Counted from the first letter of the stretch, positions 17,806 through 27,506 are shown. The stretch is 64,000 bases of DNA from an uncultured Bacilli bacterium (GCA_944349595.1 CALVNF010000002.1:68386-132385); one strand, 5' to 3'. The notes: generated by a model not told the origin, from the sequence alone. Made by a program: numbers and translations.

Positions 17806-18892
17806 ATCTAATCCTCAATCATTATATATACATATTCCATTTTGTAAAACTTTTTGCAAATATTGTGATTTTTGTAAATATTTTTATGATGAAAAAATAT
17901 CAAATTTGTATATTAATCAATTATTGATTGATTTAGATAAATATAAAAATTATAAATTTAAAACAATTTATATCGGGGGTGGTACACCAACGAGTCTTAA
18001 TTTATATAATTTAAATCGTTTATTAAAAGTTTTAACTAAGTTAAGAAAAAATGGTTGTGAATTTACGATTGAGTCGACAATTTCAGATATAGATGAAGTT
18101 AAATTATCATTGTTAAAAAAATATAGAGTGAATAGAATTTCTCTTGGGGTTCAATCATTTGATAATCATAATTTAACTATTATGGGAATAAGACACAAAG
18201 AAGAAGACATATATAATAAGATAAAACTAGTAAAAAAATATTTTAAAAATATTAATCTTGATTTAATGTATGGAATGCCTTTTTCAAAAGAAAAAATATT
18301 AAAAAGTGATTTGAATAAATTAGTTAAATTAAACCCAACTCATATTTCAATATATTCTTTAATAATTGAAGAAAATACAAAATTTTATCTAATGAATTTA
18401 AAAACAATAAACGATGATGAACTAAGAAAACAATATGATTATATTGTTAAATTTTTAAATAAAAACGGATACAAACATTATGAAATTTCGAATTTTTCAA
18501 AGTGTAATAAATATTCAAGGCACAATTTAACATATTGGAAAAATAATGAATATATTGGTCTTGGTTTGGGTGCATCAAGTTATGTTGATAAACAAAGATT
18601 TAAAATGACACCAAACATGATCAAATATTTAAAGGGAGAAAGAATTTTTGAAGTAGAAAATTTATATAATAAAGATATCTTTGAATATTATGTAATGCTA
18701 GGTTTAAGAACAAAATATGGAATAGATTTAAATTATATTAAAAAAAATTATGGAATTAATTTAATAAAAAATAATTCATTTAAAGAATTACTTAAAAATA
18801 ACATTATTATAAAAAAAGGCCATAAAATCACTGTTTCACCTGATTATTTTTATGTTCAAGATGAAGTTGTAATAAAATTATTAAATAATTAG
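17792..18892 (+). CDS. hemW: Radical SAM protein HemW-like
   Basis: Coproporphyrinogen-oxidase-like radical SAM protein, now regarded as a haem chaperone. The CxxxCxxC cluster motif is C18, C22, C25, followed by a further Cys in the HemW pattern CKYCDFCKYF. Also present are YIGGGTPTSL, the SLGVQSFD segment and the C-terminal HemW domain. 366 residues from GTG 17792, overlapping the small membrane gene. It lies directly upstream of hrcA as in Bacillus. No haem synthesis genes are in the window, so its substrate here is unclear. Confidence 0.88.
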   Translation: MTKIRSNPQSLYIHIPFCKTFCKYCDFCKYFYDEKISNLYINQLLIDLDKYKNYKFKTIYIGGGTPTSLNLYNLNRLLKVLTKLRKNGCEFTIESTISDIDEVKLSLLKKYRVNRISLGVQSFDNHNLTIMGIRHKEEDIYNKIKLVKKYFKNINLDLMYGMPFSKEKILKSDLNKLVKLNPTHISIYSLIIEENTKFYLMNLKTINDDELRKQYDYIVKFLNKNGYKHYEISNFSKCNKYSRHNLTYWKNNEYIGLGLGASSYVDKQRFKMTPNMIKYLKGERIFEVENLYNKDIFEYYVMLGLRTKYGIDLNYIKKNYGINLIKNNSFKELLKNNIIIKKGHKITVSPDYFYVQDEVVIKLLNN

Positions 18893-18915
18893 CACTTTTT
18901 TATTGACAGTGCTAA
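18889..18915 (+). promoter_or_regulatory. CIRCE element 1 (HrcA operator)
   Basis: TTAGCACTT, 9 bases, CAGTGCTAA: the CIRCE 9-9-9 layout with one mismatch per arm from TTAGCACTC/GAGTGCTAA. It overlaps the -35 box of the hrcA promoter. Confidence 0.93.
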
Positions 18916-18931
18916 TAAACTTTCATATAAT
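18903..18931 (+). promoter_or_regulatory. Sigma-A promoter of the hrcA-grpE-dnaK operon
   Basis: Consensus TTGACA (18903-18908), 17 bases, TATAAT (18926-18931). It is bracketed by two CIRCE operators. Confidence 0.95.
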
Positions 18932-18935
18932 ATTT

Positions 18936-18962
18936 TTAGCATTCTGGATAAGAGAGTGCTAG
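18936..18962 (+). promoter_or_regulatory. CIRCE element 2 (HrcA operator)
   Basis: TTAGCATTC, 9 bases, GAGTGCTAG: one mismatch in each arm. It covers the expected transcription start just downstream of the -10 box. Confidence 0.93.
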
Positions 18963-18973
18963 TAGAATTATTT

Positions 18974-19984
18974 ATGAATAGAAGTGATCAAATTTTAAAG
19001 TATATCGTCGAAACATTTGTCGAAACAGCTGAACCTGTTTCTTCTAAAAAGTTGATTGAAAAATATAACCTAAAATTTTCTAGCGCAACAATTAGAAATG
19101 AGATGCAAAATTTGGAAAATCAATCTTATTTAGAAAAGACTCATACTTCTAGTGGAAGAGTTCCTTCTGCAAAAGGTTATCAATATTATGTAGATAATTT
19201 GAGAGAAGGAGTTCTTAATACAGATATTAAGTTTCAGCTTCAATCGATGTTAGATGAAAGATTAAGAAGTGTACAAGAAATTTTAACAAAATCTTGCGAA
19301 GTGTTGTCTCAAATGACGAATTTAACGTCGGTTATACTTGGAAGTAATGCAAAAGATGAGTTATTAGCATCGCTGCATATGGTTCCACTTTCAAATAATT
19401 CGGCTACAGTAATTTTTATTACTAATAAAGGGAACGTAGTTAACAAAACATTCTTTTTTGATGAAAAAGTAAGTCAATCCGATTTCAAAAATTGTATTGA
19501 TATTATTGCAAAAAGACTTATTAACACTAAATTGGTAGATTTAGAAAATAAGTTAAAATCACTAAAACCAATTTTACAAGATTATATTGTTAATGGCGAT
19601 TTGCTATATCAAAGTCTTCTAAGTACATTATCAAATCTTACAAATTCAAGAGCGATTATGTATGGAAAAGAACATTTGTTAGAGCAACCTGAATTTTCAA
19701 ATAATCCAAACGATGTTAAAAATATTGTTAAATTATTAGATTCTCCTGAATTTTTTAAAGATATTTCCGATGATACTTTAAAAAATAATGGTATCTCAAT
19801 AAAAATCGGTAATAAAAATTCAAGATATGAAAATTTATCAATTTTATCTGCTAAAGTTGATTTGCCTGGTGCAAAAGATAATATTATTAGTTTGATCGGT
19901 CCAGTTAGAATGGATTATCAATCAGCAATTAGTATATTAAAAGGTTTAGTAAATGAAATTGATGCAAAATATAATAAAAAATAA
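18974..19984 (+). CDS. hrcA: Heat-inducible transcription repressor HrcA
   Basis: Binds CIRCE and represses the chaperone operon. The N-terminal winged helix contains the recognition region VSSKKLIEKYNLKFSSATIRNEMQNLE, followed by the family signature TSSGRVPSAKGYQYYVD and a GAF-like domain. I prefer ATG 18974 (336 residues) since MNRSDQILKYIVE aligns with the usual start. An in-frame GTG at 18956 (342 residues) lies inside CIRCE 2 and cannot be excluded. The gene controls itself and grpE-dnaK, and possibly dnaJ. Confidence 0.95.
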   Translation: MNRSDQILKYIVETFVETAEPVSSKKLIEKYNLKFSSATIRNEMQNLENQSYLEKTHTSSGRVPSAKGYQYYVDNLREGVLNTDIKFQLQSMLDERLRSVQEILTKSCEVLSQMTNLTSVILGSNAKDELLASLHMVPLSNNSATVIFITNKGNVVNKTFFFDEKVSQSDFKNCIDIIAKRLINTKLVDLENKLKSLKPILQDYIVNGDLLYQSLLSTLSNLTNSRAIMYGKEHLLEQPEFSNNPNDVKNIVKLLDSPEFFKDISDDTLKNNGISIKIGNKNSRYENLSILSAKVDLPGAKDNIISLIGPVRMDYQSAISILKGLVNEIDAKYNKK

Positions 19985-19996
19985 GGGGGCACAAAT

Positions 19997-20626
19997 ATGG
20001 ATGAATTAAATAAAGAAATTAAAGAAGAAAATTCCGAACAAGAAGCTTCTAATAAAGAAGAAGCAAATAAGAAAGAAAAAGAAAAGAAAATTCCTATTTC
20101 AAAATATAATTCATTACAAAAAGAAAACGAAGATTTAAAAAATCAAATCAATGAATGGAAAAATAAATATTATACAGCTTATGCTGATATTGATAATTTA
20201 AGGAAATCCATTGAAAAAGATCATCGTGAAGCCTTAAGATATCGTGCTTCCGGGTTTATTGATAAATTATTGCCTGCATTAGATAGCTTCAATATGGCAA
20301 TTTCAGTAGAAAATCAAGATCCAAAAATCGAAAACTTCTTACAAGGATTTAAATTTGTATATAAAAATTTAATAAACGCCTTACAAGAAGAAGGTGTTAC
20401 TGAAATAAGACCTAATATTAATGATAAATTTGATGAAAATATAATGCATGCGATTGATACAATAGAATCAGATGGTCCTGAAAATTTAGTAGCTAAAGTT
20501 TATACAAATGGCTATAAATTACATGACCGAATCATTAGACCAGCAATGGTTTATGTTACAAAAGCTAAACAAGATAAAAATGATGATAAATCATCTTTAG
20601 ATATAAATAAAGAAAACGAAAAATAA
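19997..20626 (+). CDS. grpE: Nucleotide exchange factor GrpE
   Basis: Releases ADP from DnaK. The 209 residues have a charged Lys/Glu-rich N-terminal extension, the long dimerisation helix (about 35-100) and the C-terminal beta domain with [20 protein letters not shown] and [13 protein letters not shown] segments. AGGGGG precedes the ATG. It lies 12 bases after hrcA and 14 before dnaK, one operon under CIRCE control. Confidence 0.96.
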   Translation: MDELNKEIKEENSEQEASNKEEANKKEKEKKIPISKYNSLQKENEDLKNQINEWKNKYYTAYADIDNLRKSIEKDHREALRYRASGFIDKLLPALDSFNMAISVENQDPKIENFLQGFKFVYKNLINALQEEGVTEIRPNINDKFDENIMHAIDTIESDGPENLVAKVYTNGYKLHDRIIRPAMVYVTKAKQDKNDDKSSLDINKENEK

Positions 20627-20640
20627 GGAGGGTTATTTAT

Positions 20641-22485
20641 ATGGCAAAGGAAATTATTTTAGGTATTGATTTAGGAACAACAAATTCAGTTGTTTCATAT
20701 TTACAAGCAGATGGAAAGGTCAAAGTTATTCCAAATCCAGAAGGTACAATGACTACACCAAGTGTTGTAGCATTTAAACCTAATGGTGAAGAAATCGTTG
20801 GTAATGCAGCAAAAAGACAAGCTATTACTAATCCTGATACTGTTTCATCAATTAAAAGAAAAATGGGTACTAATGAAAAAGTACACATCAATTGCATCAA
20901 TAAAGATTTTACTCCACAAGAAATTTCAGCAAAAATTCTTGCTTATATGAAGAGTTATGCAGAAAAAAATATTGGTCAAAAAGTTGAAAAAGCTGTTATT
21001 ACAGTTCCTGCATACTTCAATGATGCTCAAAGACAAGCAACAAAAGATGCTGGTAAAATCGCTGGATTAGATGTTGTTAGAATTATTAACGAACCTACAG
21101 CGGCTTCACTTGCATATGGTCTTGAAAATACTCAAAAGAATGAAACTATTCTTGTATTTGACTTAGGTGGTGGTACACTTGATGTTTCTATTCTTGATAT
21201 TGGTGAAGGTACATTTGAAGTTGTTGCTACATCTGGTGATAACAAATTAGGCGGTGATGACTGGGATAATGCTGTTGCTAAATGGATTCACGACCGTATT
21301 AAAGAAAAATTTAATATAGATATTAATGATAAGATGGCTCAACAAAGATATAAAGATGCAGCTGAAAAAGCTAAAATCGAATTATCAAGTTCCGTCGAAA
21401 CAACAATTTCATTACCATTTATTGGTATGAATGCCAATGGTCCTATTAACTTTGAAGAAACTCTTACAAGAGCTAAATTTGAAGAATTAACAAAAGATTT
21501 ATTATATAGATGTGAAGGACCAATTCAAAAAGCTATGGCTGATGCAAAAATCACATCAAATGATTTAGATCAAGTTTTATTAATTGGCGGTTCTATCAGA
21601 ATGCCAGCTGTTCAAGCTTTAGTTAAGAGATTTACAAATAAAACTCCTAACCTTTCAGTAAACCCAGATGAAGCTGTCAGTATTGGTGCTGCAATTCAAG
21701 GTGGTATCGTTAGTGGTGATGTTAAAGATGTTGTCTTACTAGATGTTACTCCTTTAACATTAGGTATTGAAACAATGGGTGGCGTTATGACTCCTTTAAT
21801 TACTCGTAATACTACAATTCCAACAACTAAATCACAAATCTTCTCAACAGCCGCTGATAATCAACCTGCTGTTGACATTATGGTTTATCAAGGTGAAAGA
21901 CCAATTGCTAGAGATAATAAATTATTAGGTCAATTCCAATTATCTGGTATTAAACCTGCTAGAAGAGGTGAACCAAGAATTGAAGTTACATTCTCAATTG
22001 ATGTCAATGGTATTGTTAAAGTTAGTGCTAAAGATTTAGACACTAATAAAGAACAAGAAATTGTTATTAAAGATTCTAATGGTTTATCAAAAGAAGAAAT
22101 CGATAGAATGGTTAGAGAAGCTGAAGAAAATAAGGAAGCTGATGACAAGAGAAAAGAAGAAGCTGAATTAAAGAATAAAGCTGAACAATACATTAATTCT
22201 ATTGATGATGCATTTAAAGAAAAAGGCGATTCAATTGATCCAAAACAAAAAGAAGAAATTACAAATTTAAGAAATCAATTGAAAGAAGCTGTTGATAAAA
22301 ATGACTTTGATACATTAAGAAGTAGAATTAACGAACTTGAACAAGCAGCTCAAATACTTGCTCAACAACAAGCTCAACAATCAACTCAACAAACAGGTCC
22401 AAGCGCTAGCGATAGTGGTAAACAAAATACTGCAAGCAACGATAAAGACGATGTTATTGATGCAGATTTCACTGATAAAAAATAA
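20641..22485 (+). CDS. dnaK: Chaperone DnaK (Hsp70)
   Basis: ATP-dependent protein-folding chaperone. The 614 residues begin with [11 protein letters not shown]. The ATPase domain has the [12 protein letters not shown] and [13 protein letters not shown] signatures; the substrate domain begins near [10 protein letters not shown]. The helical lid ends in a Gln/Ser-rich linker and an acidic tail ending [11 protein letters not shown], the EEVD-like ending of bacterial DnaK. AGGAGGG precedes the ATG. A terminator separates it from dnaJ. Confidence 0.98.
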   Translation: MAKEIILGIDLGTTNSVVSYLQADGKVKVIPNPEGTMTTPSVVAFKPNGEEIVGNAAKRQAITNPDTVSSIKRKMGTNEKVHINCINKDFTPQEISAKILAYMKSYAEKNIGQKVEKAVITVPAYFNDAQRQATKDAGKIAGLDVVRIINEPTAASLAYGLENTQKNETILVFDLGGGTLDVSILDIGEGTFEVVATSGDNKLGGDDWDNAVAKWIHDRIKEKFNIDINDKMAQQRYKDAAEKAKIELSSSVETTISLPFIGMNANGPINFEETLTRAKFEELTKDLLYRCEGPIQKAMADAKITSNDLDQVLLIGGSIRMPAVQALVKRFTNKTPNLSVNPDEAVSIGAAIQGGIVSGDVKDVVLLDVTPLTLGIETMGGVMTPLITRNTTIPTTKSQIFSTAADNQPAVDIMVYQGERPIARDNKLLGQFQLSGIKPARRGEPRIEVTFSIDVNGIVKVSAKDLDTNKEQEIVIKDSNGLSKEEIDRMVREAEENKEADDKRKEEAELKNKAEQYINSIDDAFKEKGDSIDPKQKEEITNLRNQLKEAVDKNDFDTLRSRINELEQAAQILAQQQAQQSTQQTGPSASDSGKQNTASNDKDDVIDADFTDKK

Positions 22486-22503
22486 TAACAATTAATTAAA
22501 TTT

Positions 22504-22536
22504 AATTAAGGACCAAATTAATTGGTCCTTAATTTT
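22504..22536 (+). terminator. Terminator between dnaK and dnaJ
   Basis: AATTAAGGACCAA, loop ATTAA, then TTGGTCCTTAATT form a perfect 13-bp stem followed by a short T-run. It probably lowers dnaJ transcription relative to dnaK. No separate dnaJ promoter is obvious in the 25 bases after it. Confidence 0.82.
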
Positions 22537-22560
22537 ATGTATTGAAAGGAGTTTGAAACT

Positions 22561-23706
22561 ATGCCAGAAAATAAAGATTATTATGCAGTTTTAGGTGTCC
22601 CAAAAACAGCTACTAAGGATGAGATTAAAAGTGCTTATCGTAAACTTGCTATGAAATACCATCCTGATAGAAATAAAGAACCAGGTGCCGAAAAGAAATT
22701 CATGGAAATTCAAGAAGCATATGATGTTTTAAAAGATGATGAAAAACGAAAAACTTATGATCAATTTGGTAGTGCTGCCTTTGAACAAGGTGGATTTGGA
22801 ACAAATAATGGAAATCCTTTTGGAGCTGGTGGTTTCGGCTTTAATTTTAATGGTGATGATTTAAATGATATTTTTTCACAATTTATGGGCGGAGGAAGAA
22901 GAAGATCATCAAGAAATTCTGGTCCTCAAAAAGGCGATGATTTGGCCTATAAAATTAAAATATCATTTATGGATGCAATTAATGGAAAAAAGGTAACTTT
23001 ACCAAATTATACTTATGAAAAATCATGTAATAGTTGTAATGGAACTGGCGCGAAAAATGGTACTGATTTTGTAACATGTCCACATTGTAATGGTACTGGA
23101 AGAATAAGAAGTCAATCTAGATCTATTTTTGGTATTTTTGAAAGCGAAGAACAATGTCCTTATTGTAATGGAACAGGAAAAATGATTAATAATAAATGTC
23201 CTGATTGTAATGGTTCTGGTTATATCAAAGTTAAAGAAGATCTCCTTGTTAATATTCCAGCTGGTATTAATAATGGACAACAAATTAAAATTAAAGAAAA
23301 AGGCGGAAGAGGTTTAAATGGCGGTCCTAATGGAGATTTATATATCGAAATTAATGTCGCTCCTCATCAAACGTTTACAAGACAAGGAAATGATATCCAT
23401 ATAAGTATTCCTATTGATTTTGTTGATGCTGCCTTAGGAACAGCTGTAAATGTTCCAACCGTTTACGAAAATAGTGTAGAATTAAAGATTCCAGCAGGAG
23501 TTCAACCTGAAAATATATTAAGAATGAAAGGTATGGGTGTAAAGGATTTAAGAACTGGAAATCCTGGCGATCAATATGTTCATTTAAAAATAATGACTCC
23601 TACAAATTTAAATAAAAACCAAAAAGAATATTTAAAGAAATTTAAAGAAGAAGAAAGCGATAACGATAATATTTTTAAAAAGTTTATGAAAAACTTTAAA
23701 AAATAA
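22561..23706 (+). CDS. dnaJ: Chaperone DnaJ (Hsp40)
   Basis: Co-chaperone that stimulates DnaK ATPase. The 381 residues contain a J-domain with HPD at 34-36, a Gly/Phe-rich linker (about 75-120), four CxxCxGxG zinc repeats (CNSCNGTG, CPHCNGTG, CPYCNGTG, CPDCNGSG; about 157-220) and the C-terminal substrate domains. GAAAGGAG precedes the ATG. It follows the dnaK terminator, so it is probably expressed by read-through. Confidence 0.97.
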   Translation: MPENKDYYAVLGVPKTATKDEIKSAYRKLAMKYHPDRNKEPGAEKKFMEIQEAYDVLKDDEKRKTYDQFGSAAFEQGGFGTNNGNPFGAGGFGFNFNGDDLNDIFSQFMGGGRRRSSRNSGPQKGDDLAYKIKISFMDAINGKKVTLPNYTYEKSCNSCNGTGAKNGTDFVTCPHCNGTGRIRSQSRSIFGIFESEEQCPYCNGTGKMINNKCPDCNGSGYIKVKEDLLVNIPAGINNGQQIKIKEKGGRGLNGGPNGDLYIEINVAPHQTFTRQGNDIHISIPIDFVDAALGTAVNVPTVYENSVELKIPAGVQPENILRMKGMGVKDLRTGNPGDQYVHLKIMTPTNLNKNQKEYLKKFKEEESDNDNIFKKFMKNFKK

Positions 23707-23756
23707 TTTTTTTAAGACGTTTTTAATATTAAAATATTATTTGGACGTAATTGATT

Positions 23757-24215
23757 ATGTTAAAGTGCAGAAGATGTGGAAAAAGTTTAACAAAATTTGA
23801 TAAAGATATTTGCCCTTATTGTGGTTTAGTAAAGCCATTAGATGGTCAAGAAGATAATACTGAAGATGTTACTCAATTTATCGAATCGACTAATTTAAAT
23901 AAGGAAAATTTAAGCTATAAACCTAAAAAAATTCTCGTATATTCATTATTATTAATGTTTTTAGGAATTTTTGCTGCCCATTTGTTTTACATTAAATCTT
24001 ATTTTAAATCTATTTTCTTATTAGTTTTTAATCTTATCTTTATAGGAATGGGCGGTTATTTATTAAGCTTATTAGATTTTTCTGTTTTTGAAGGTCAAAT
24101 TTATTTCTATTGGGTTATAAGTTTTGCAGTTTTATTTATTATATATTTTATATTAGGAATTGTTGTTTTCATCCGAAAACAAGTAGTAGATAATAATAAT
24201 CAATTATTAAGATGA
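23757..24215 (+). CDS. Zinc-ribbon TM2-like membrane protein
   Basis: 152 residues. The N-terminus is a zinc ribbon (CRRCG at residues 4-8, CPYCG near 21). After a linker, three hydrophobic segments cover about 60-140. The first resembles a TM2 domain (LLLMFLGIFAAHLFYIK). Function unknown. I start it at ATG 23757; an in-frame TTG at 23751 is unlikely. No ribosome binding site is visible. It is a single gene between dnaJ and a hypothetical gene. Confidence 0.7.
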   Translation: MLKCRRCGKSLTKFDKDICPYCGLVKPLDGQEDNTEDVTQFIESTNLNKENLSYKPKKILVYSLLLMFLGIFAAHLFYIKSYFKSIFLLVFNLIFIGMGGYLLSLLDFSVFEGQIYFYWVISFAVLFIIYFILGIVVFIRKQVVDNNNQLLR

Positions 24216-24223
24216 AGTTAATA

Positions 24224-24278
24224 AGTAGAAAATTAGTAGTTAATTAGTATATATTTAGGAAATAATTAGTAAAAATGA
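24224..24278 (+). repeat. 11-bp phased array B
   Basis: Five units: AGTAGAAAATT, AGTAGTTAATT, AGTATATATTT, AGGAAATAATT, AGTAAAAATGA, with anchors at 24224, 24235, 24246, 24257 and 24268. Two more AGT anchors at 24287 and 24298 are 11 apart but shifted in phase. The array fills the gap between two genes and runs into the next start codon. Its units AGTAGAAAATT and AGTATATATTT also occur in array F. Confidence 0.88.
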
Positions 24279-25039
24279 AGAGAATTAGTCAATTATTAGT
24301 AAAGAACCAAAATAAGAAATTTAATTTCAAAAAAAATAATGAATACTTTTTTTATAAGAAAAATGTTCGTTTATTAAAAGAACTTAATATTTTTAATTAT
24401 TTGTTAAAAGTTAATAATTCTTTTGATATGATTTGTGCTAATTCTGTCATTTATTCTTATTTAAATAAACTAAAACTAGATGATATATGTAAAGACCTGT
24501 TTTCTAGTATATTTTTAAATAATAAGTTAAGCAGTGATGAATTTATTAAATATTATCATTCGAGAATTGTTGATTTGAGATATTTTAATTCAAATGGTAT
24601 TAAAATTTATATTCCTTTCTTTTCACATTCAATCAACGACTTATATATTAATGAACCAATTAAACTTTTAGAAATGCCTTATAGCGAACTTTTAACTAAT
24701 TTTAAAAATAATATAATTGATCCATTTGATACTTATGATATTAATTTGTTTGATTCTAATTTTACAAAGCTAGTAGAAATCAAAAAATATGATAATTTTA
24801 CTGCGTTATATGATTTTGATTTAGCAACAATTTTCTTAGTCAATAGTCAAGGTCGTCTTGAATATCAAATTAATATTTTTGATAAATGGATGAAAAATTT
24901 TAATACAAGTCATGTTTTAGATAGAATTATACCAGCAATTGATGCTTATTATTCCGGAGATAAACAAGCTTTTGTTAATCAATTGTTTGAAAATGGTTTA
25001 ATTTCTGAAAGAATGTTTAAATTAATTTCTAATGAATAA
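24275..25039 (+). CDS. Hypothetical protein, 254 residues
   Basis: No family recognised. The N-terminus is strongly basic (MKRISQLLVKNQNKKFNFKKNN). The rest is a soluble, mixed alpha/beta-looking protein rich in Asn, Asp, Leu and Phe. There is no signal peptide or membrane helix, and no cysteine-rich or nucleotide-binding motif. The start at ATG 24275 lies in repeat array B; a weak AGGA at 24257 is the only possible ribosome binding site. The stop overlaps the mtaB start by eight bases, so the two are probably co-translated. Confidence 0.7.
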   Translation: MKRISQLLVKNQNKKFNFKKNNEYFFYKKNVRLLKELNIFNYLLKVNNSFDMICANSVIYSYLNKLKLDDICKDLFSSIFLNNKLSSDEFIKYYHSRIVDLRYFNSNGIKIYIPFFSHSINDLYINEPIKLLEMPYSELLTNFKNNIIDPFDTYDINLFDSNFTKLVEIKKYDNFTALYDFDLATIFLVNSQGRLEYQINIFDKWMKNFNTSHVLDRIIPAIDAYYSGDKQAFVNQLFENGLISERMFKLISNE

Positions 25040-26321
25040 GATTTTTTATAAAAATATTGGATGCAAAGTTAATAATTATGAATTGAACAGTATCTGTTCA
25101 ATTTTTTTTGATAATAATTATAAGTATGATGAAAAAAATCCAGATGTTGTTTTAATAAATACTTGCAGTGTTACATCTCAAGCAGATAAAAAATCAAGAA
25201 ACTATATTTCAAGATACCGAAAAAAATATAAAAATTCTATTTTAATTGTAATGGGGTGCTTTATTCAAGGGCTTGATGAAGATGTAATAAACAAAATAGA
25301 TGCCGACATAATTATTGGTAACGTTTATAAAAATGAAATATTTTATTTAGTAAATAAATTTAAAGCCGAACATAAAAAAATCATCAAACTTAATAAAAAC
25401 ACAAGAAAAGTTTGTTATGAAGAAATTTCACATTTAAAATATTTTAGTCAAACAAGAGCCTATATCAAAATTCAAGATGGCTGTAATAAGTTTTGCTCTT
25501 ATTGCTTAATTCCTTATATAAGGCTTGAAAGTAGAAGTAGAAAAAAAGAAGATATTTTAATTGAAATTGATAATCTTTTAAAAAACAATTATAAAGAAAT
25601 TGTATTAACTGGAATTGATGTATCTTCTTATGGATTAGATCTATATGAAAATTATACTTTTTCAGATTTATTAGAGGAGATCTTAAATACTTTTAATAAT
25701 TATTTTAGACTTCGTATATCTTCCATAGAAGAATCTATGATCGATGATAAATTTTTATATTTATTGTCAAAGGATAAAAGAATATGTGACCATATGCATT
25801 TGTCATTGCAAAGTGGTAGTGATAAAATTTTAAAATTAATGAATAGAAGATATAATTCGTCAGATTTTTTAGAAAAAGTTAATAAAATTTTTAAAGTTAG
25901 ACCTTTGATGAATTTAACAACTGATGTTATTGTCGGTTTTCCTGGTGAAAATAACGAAGATTTTTTAGAAACGGTTGAGTTTGTTAAAAAATGTAATTTT
26001 TCTAAAATTCATGTATTTCCTTATTCTGATAGAAAAGGAACTGCTGCAAGTAAATTTCCAAATCATGTAAATGATGCGGAAAAAAAGAAGAGGGTCGATT
26101 TTTTACTTAATATATCCAAAGAATTAGAAAACAAATATATTTCTAAATTTATTGGAACAAAACTTGAAGTTTTGGTTGAAAACTTTGATCAGAAGACCGA
26201 ATCTTTTTTTGGTCATACTTCTAACTATTTGGAATTGAATTTTAAAAATAAAGAAAAAGATAAAAATTTAATAAATAATTTTATTGAAATAACAGTTAAT
26301 TTTGACAATGTAAAAATTTAA
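25032..26321 (+). CDS. mtaB: tRNA N6-threonylcarbamoyladenosine methylthiotransferase MtaB
   Basis: Radical SAM enzyme that makes ms2t6A37 in tRNA. The 429 residues have the N-terminal MTTase domain (NIGCKVNNYE, NTCSVTSQADKKSRN, MGCF cysteines) and the radical SAM motif DGCNKFCSYCLIP. A C-terminal TRAM-like region is shortened or divergent. It is downstream of dnaJ as in Bacillus (yqeV). A perfect terminator-like hairpin lies about 50 bases into the reading frame. Confidence 0.94.
   Translation: MNKIFYKNIGCKVNNYELNSICSIFFDNNYKYDEKNPDVVLINTCSVTSQADKKSRNYISRYRKKYKNSILIVMGCFIQGLDEDVINKIDADIIIGNVYKNEIFYLVNKFKAEHKKIIKLNKNTRKVCYEEISHLKYFSQTRAYIKIQDGCNKFCSYCLIPYIRLESRSRKKEDILIEIDNLLKNNYKEIVLTGIDVSSYGLDLYENYTFSDLLEEILNTFNNYFRLRISSIEESMIDDKFLYLLSKDKRICDHMHLSLQSGSDKILKLMNRRYNSSDFLEKVNKIFKVRPLMNLTTDVIVGFPGENNEDFLETVEFVKKCNFSKIHVFPYSDRKGTAASKFPNHVNDAEKKKRVDFLLNISKELENKYISKFIGTKLEVLVENFDQKTESFFGHTSNYLELNFKNKEKDKNLINNFIEITVNFDNVKI
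25081..25109 (+). terminator. Terminator-like hairpin inside mtaB
   Basis: AATTGAACAG, loop TAT, CTGTTCAATT: a perfect 10-bp stem with a T-run continuing to 25109. It lies 42 bases after the stop of the previous gene and within the first 30 codons of mtaB. It may end the upstream transcript and reduce mtaB expression. Confidence 0.65.
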
Positions 26322-26375
26322 AAAGTGTGATTTTATCGCTATTTTTGTAATTTTTTATAAAATTGTTAAAAATAT

Positions 26376-26404
26376 TTGATTTTATTTTTTAATTGTTATA
26401 AAAT
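26376..26404 (+). promoter_or_regulatory. Sigma-A promoter of rpmF-deoC-rpsU
   Basis: TTGATT (26376-26381), 17 bases, TAAAAT (26399-26404), then GAAAGGAG before the rpmF ATG at 26430. Confidence 0.78.
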
Positions 26405-26429
26405 ACTTCGTGTTTGAAAGGAGAATATT

Positions 26430-26621
26430 ATGGCAGTACCTTATAGAAGAACTTCAAAAACAAGAAAAAGATTAAGAAGAACTCATTTTAAATTAGAATC
26501 TGTAACCTTAGTAAAATGCTCACATTGTGGAGCAATGATTCAACCACATACAGTATGTCAAGAATGTGGTTATTATAATGGAAAACAAGTTTTAAAAGTT
26601 AAAACAAAAAAGAAAAACTAA
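26430..26621 (+). CDS. rpmF: 50S ribosomal protein L32
   Basis: 63 residues starting [19 protein letters not shown], with the zinc-binding C+ pattern CSHCG and CQECG. A strong promoter and a GAAAGGAG site precede it. deoC follows after six bases, so they probably share one mRNA. Confidence 0.97.
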   Translation: MAVPYRRTSKTRKRLRRTHFKLESVTLVKCSHCGAMIQPHTVCQECGYYNGKQVLKVKTKKKN

Positions 26622-26627
26622 TTAAAT

Positions 26628-27263
26628 ATGGAATATAATAAATTTATAGATCATACAAATCTTAAACAAGATGCCACAAAAGAAGATATTAAAAAATTAT
26701 GTGAAGAAGCAATTTCATATGATTTTATGTCCGTTTGTGTAAATCCTGATTTTGTTAAATTCGCTTCAGATTTATTACTTGATAGCGAAGTTAAAGTTTG
26801 TACAGTAATTGGTTTTCCATTAGGCGCTTCAACAACAAGAACTAAAGTATTTGAAACAAAAGATGCACTTAAAAATGGAGCAGATGAAATTGATATGGTC
26901 ATTAATGTATCTGCTTTAAAAGATAAAAATTATGATTTTGTAAAAAATGAAATTGCATCAATTAAAAAAGTTTGTAAAAAACACATCCTCAAAGTAATTT
27001 TAGAAACATGCTTATTAACTGATGAAGAAATAGTAGCTGCATGTAAGTTAGCAAAAGAAGCAAAAGCTGATTTTGTTAAAACATCAACCGGTTTTTCAAA
27101 AGGTGGAGCAACAGTTGAAGCTGTAAAATTAATGAGAGAAACAGTAAAAGATTCCATGGGTGTTAAAGCTAGTGGTGGAATTAAAACCCATGAAGATCTT
27201 ATAAAAATGATAGATGCTGGTGCTAATAGAATTGGCACAAGTTCTGGAACCAAAATTTTATAG
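26628..27263 (+). CDS. deoC: Deoxyribose-phosphate aldolase
   Basis: Cleaves 2-deoxyribose-5-phosphate to glyceraldehyde-3-phosphate and acetaldehyde. 211 residues. The Schiff-base lysine lies in the [14 protein letters not shown] segment (about 144-157), with the second lysine in VKASGGIKT. It connects deoxynucleoside breakdown (with deoB and cdd in this window) to glycolysis. No own promoter is seen after rpmF. Confidence 0.96.
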   Translation: MEYNKFIDHTNLKQDATKEDIKKLCEEAISYDFMSVCVNPDFVKFASDLLLDSEVKVCTVIGFPLGASTTRTKVFETKDALKNGADEIDMVINVSALKDKNYDFVKNEIASIKKVCKKHILKVILETCLLTDEEIVAACKLAKEAKADFVKTSTGFSKGGATVEAVKLMRETVKDSMGVKASGGIKTHEDLIKMIDAGANRIGTSSGTKIL

Positions 27264-27281
27264 TGAAAGGTGGTGAGAAAA

Positions 27282-27452
27282 GTGCCAAAAATCGTAGTAA
27301 GAGAGACTGAATCTTTAGATGAAGCTTTAAAAAGATTTAAAAGACAAGTTAATAAAGCTGGAATCTTACAAGAATCTAGAAAAAGAGAATTTTATTTAAA
27401 ACCTGGTCTCAAAAGAAAATTAAAAAGCGAACTCGCAAGAAGAAAAAAATAA
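27282..27452 (+). CDS. rpsU: 30S ribosomal protein S21
   Basis: 56 residues, [20 protein letters not shown] and the basic C-terminus typical of S21. I start it at GTG 27282 because AAAGGTGGTGAG lies just before it; the in-frame GTG at 27270 overlaps that site. It follows deoC closely. The com element hairpin directly downstream can serve as its terminator. Confidence 0.95.
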   Translation: MPKIVVRETESLDEALKRFKRQVNKAGILQESRKREFYLKPGLKRKLKSELARRKK

Positions 27453-27455
27453 ATT

Positions 27456-27506
27456 TTTAGGAAAATTGATTAAAACCTCTCGACTTATTAAGTGAGAGGT
27501 TTTTTT
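27456..27506 (+). promoter_or_regulatory. Conserved com element, copy 2 (before the C39 gene)
   Basis: TTTAGGAAAA with AGGAAAA at 27459-27465, a 15-base spacer, then CGACTTA at 27481-27487. AACCTCTC (27474-27481) pairs with GAGAGGTT (27494-27501), followed by the rest of a T-run and GTG 27507. The arms differ from copy 1 but still pair, while the boxes and spacer are kept. GAGAGG is the ribosome binding site. Confidence 0.75.

Noticed and set aside
26322..26375. Possible terminator after mtaB
   Set aside because: The GTG/CGC pairing near 26327-26345 is short with mismatches; not convincing.
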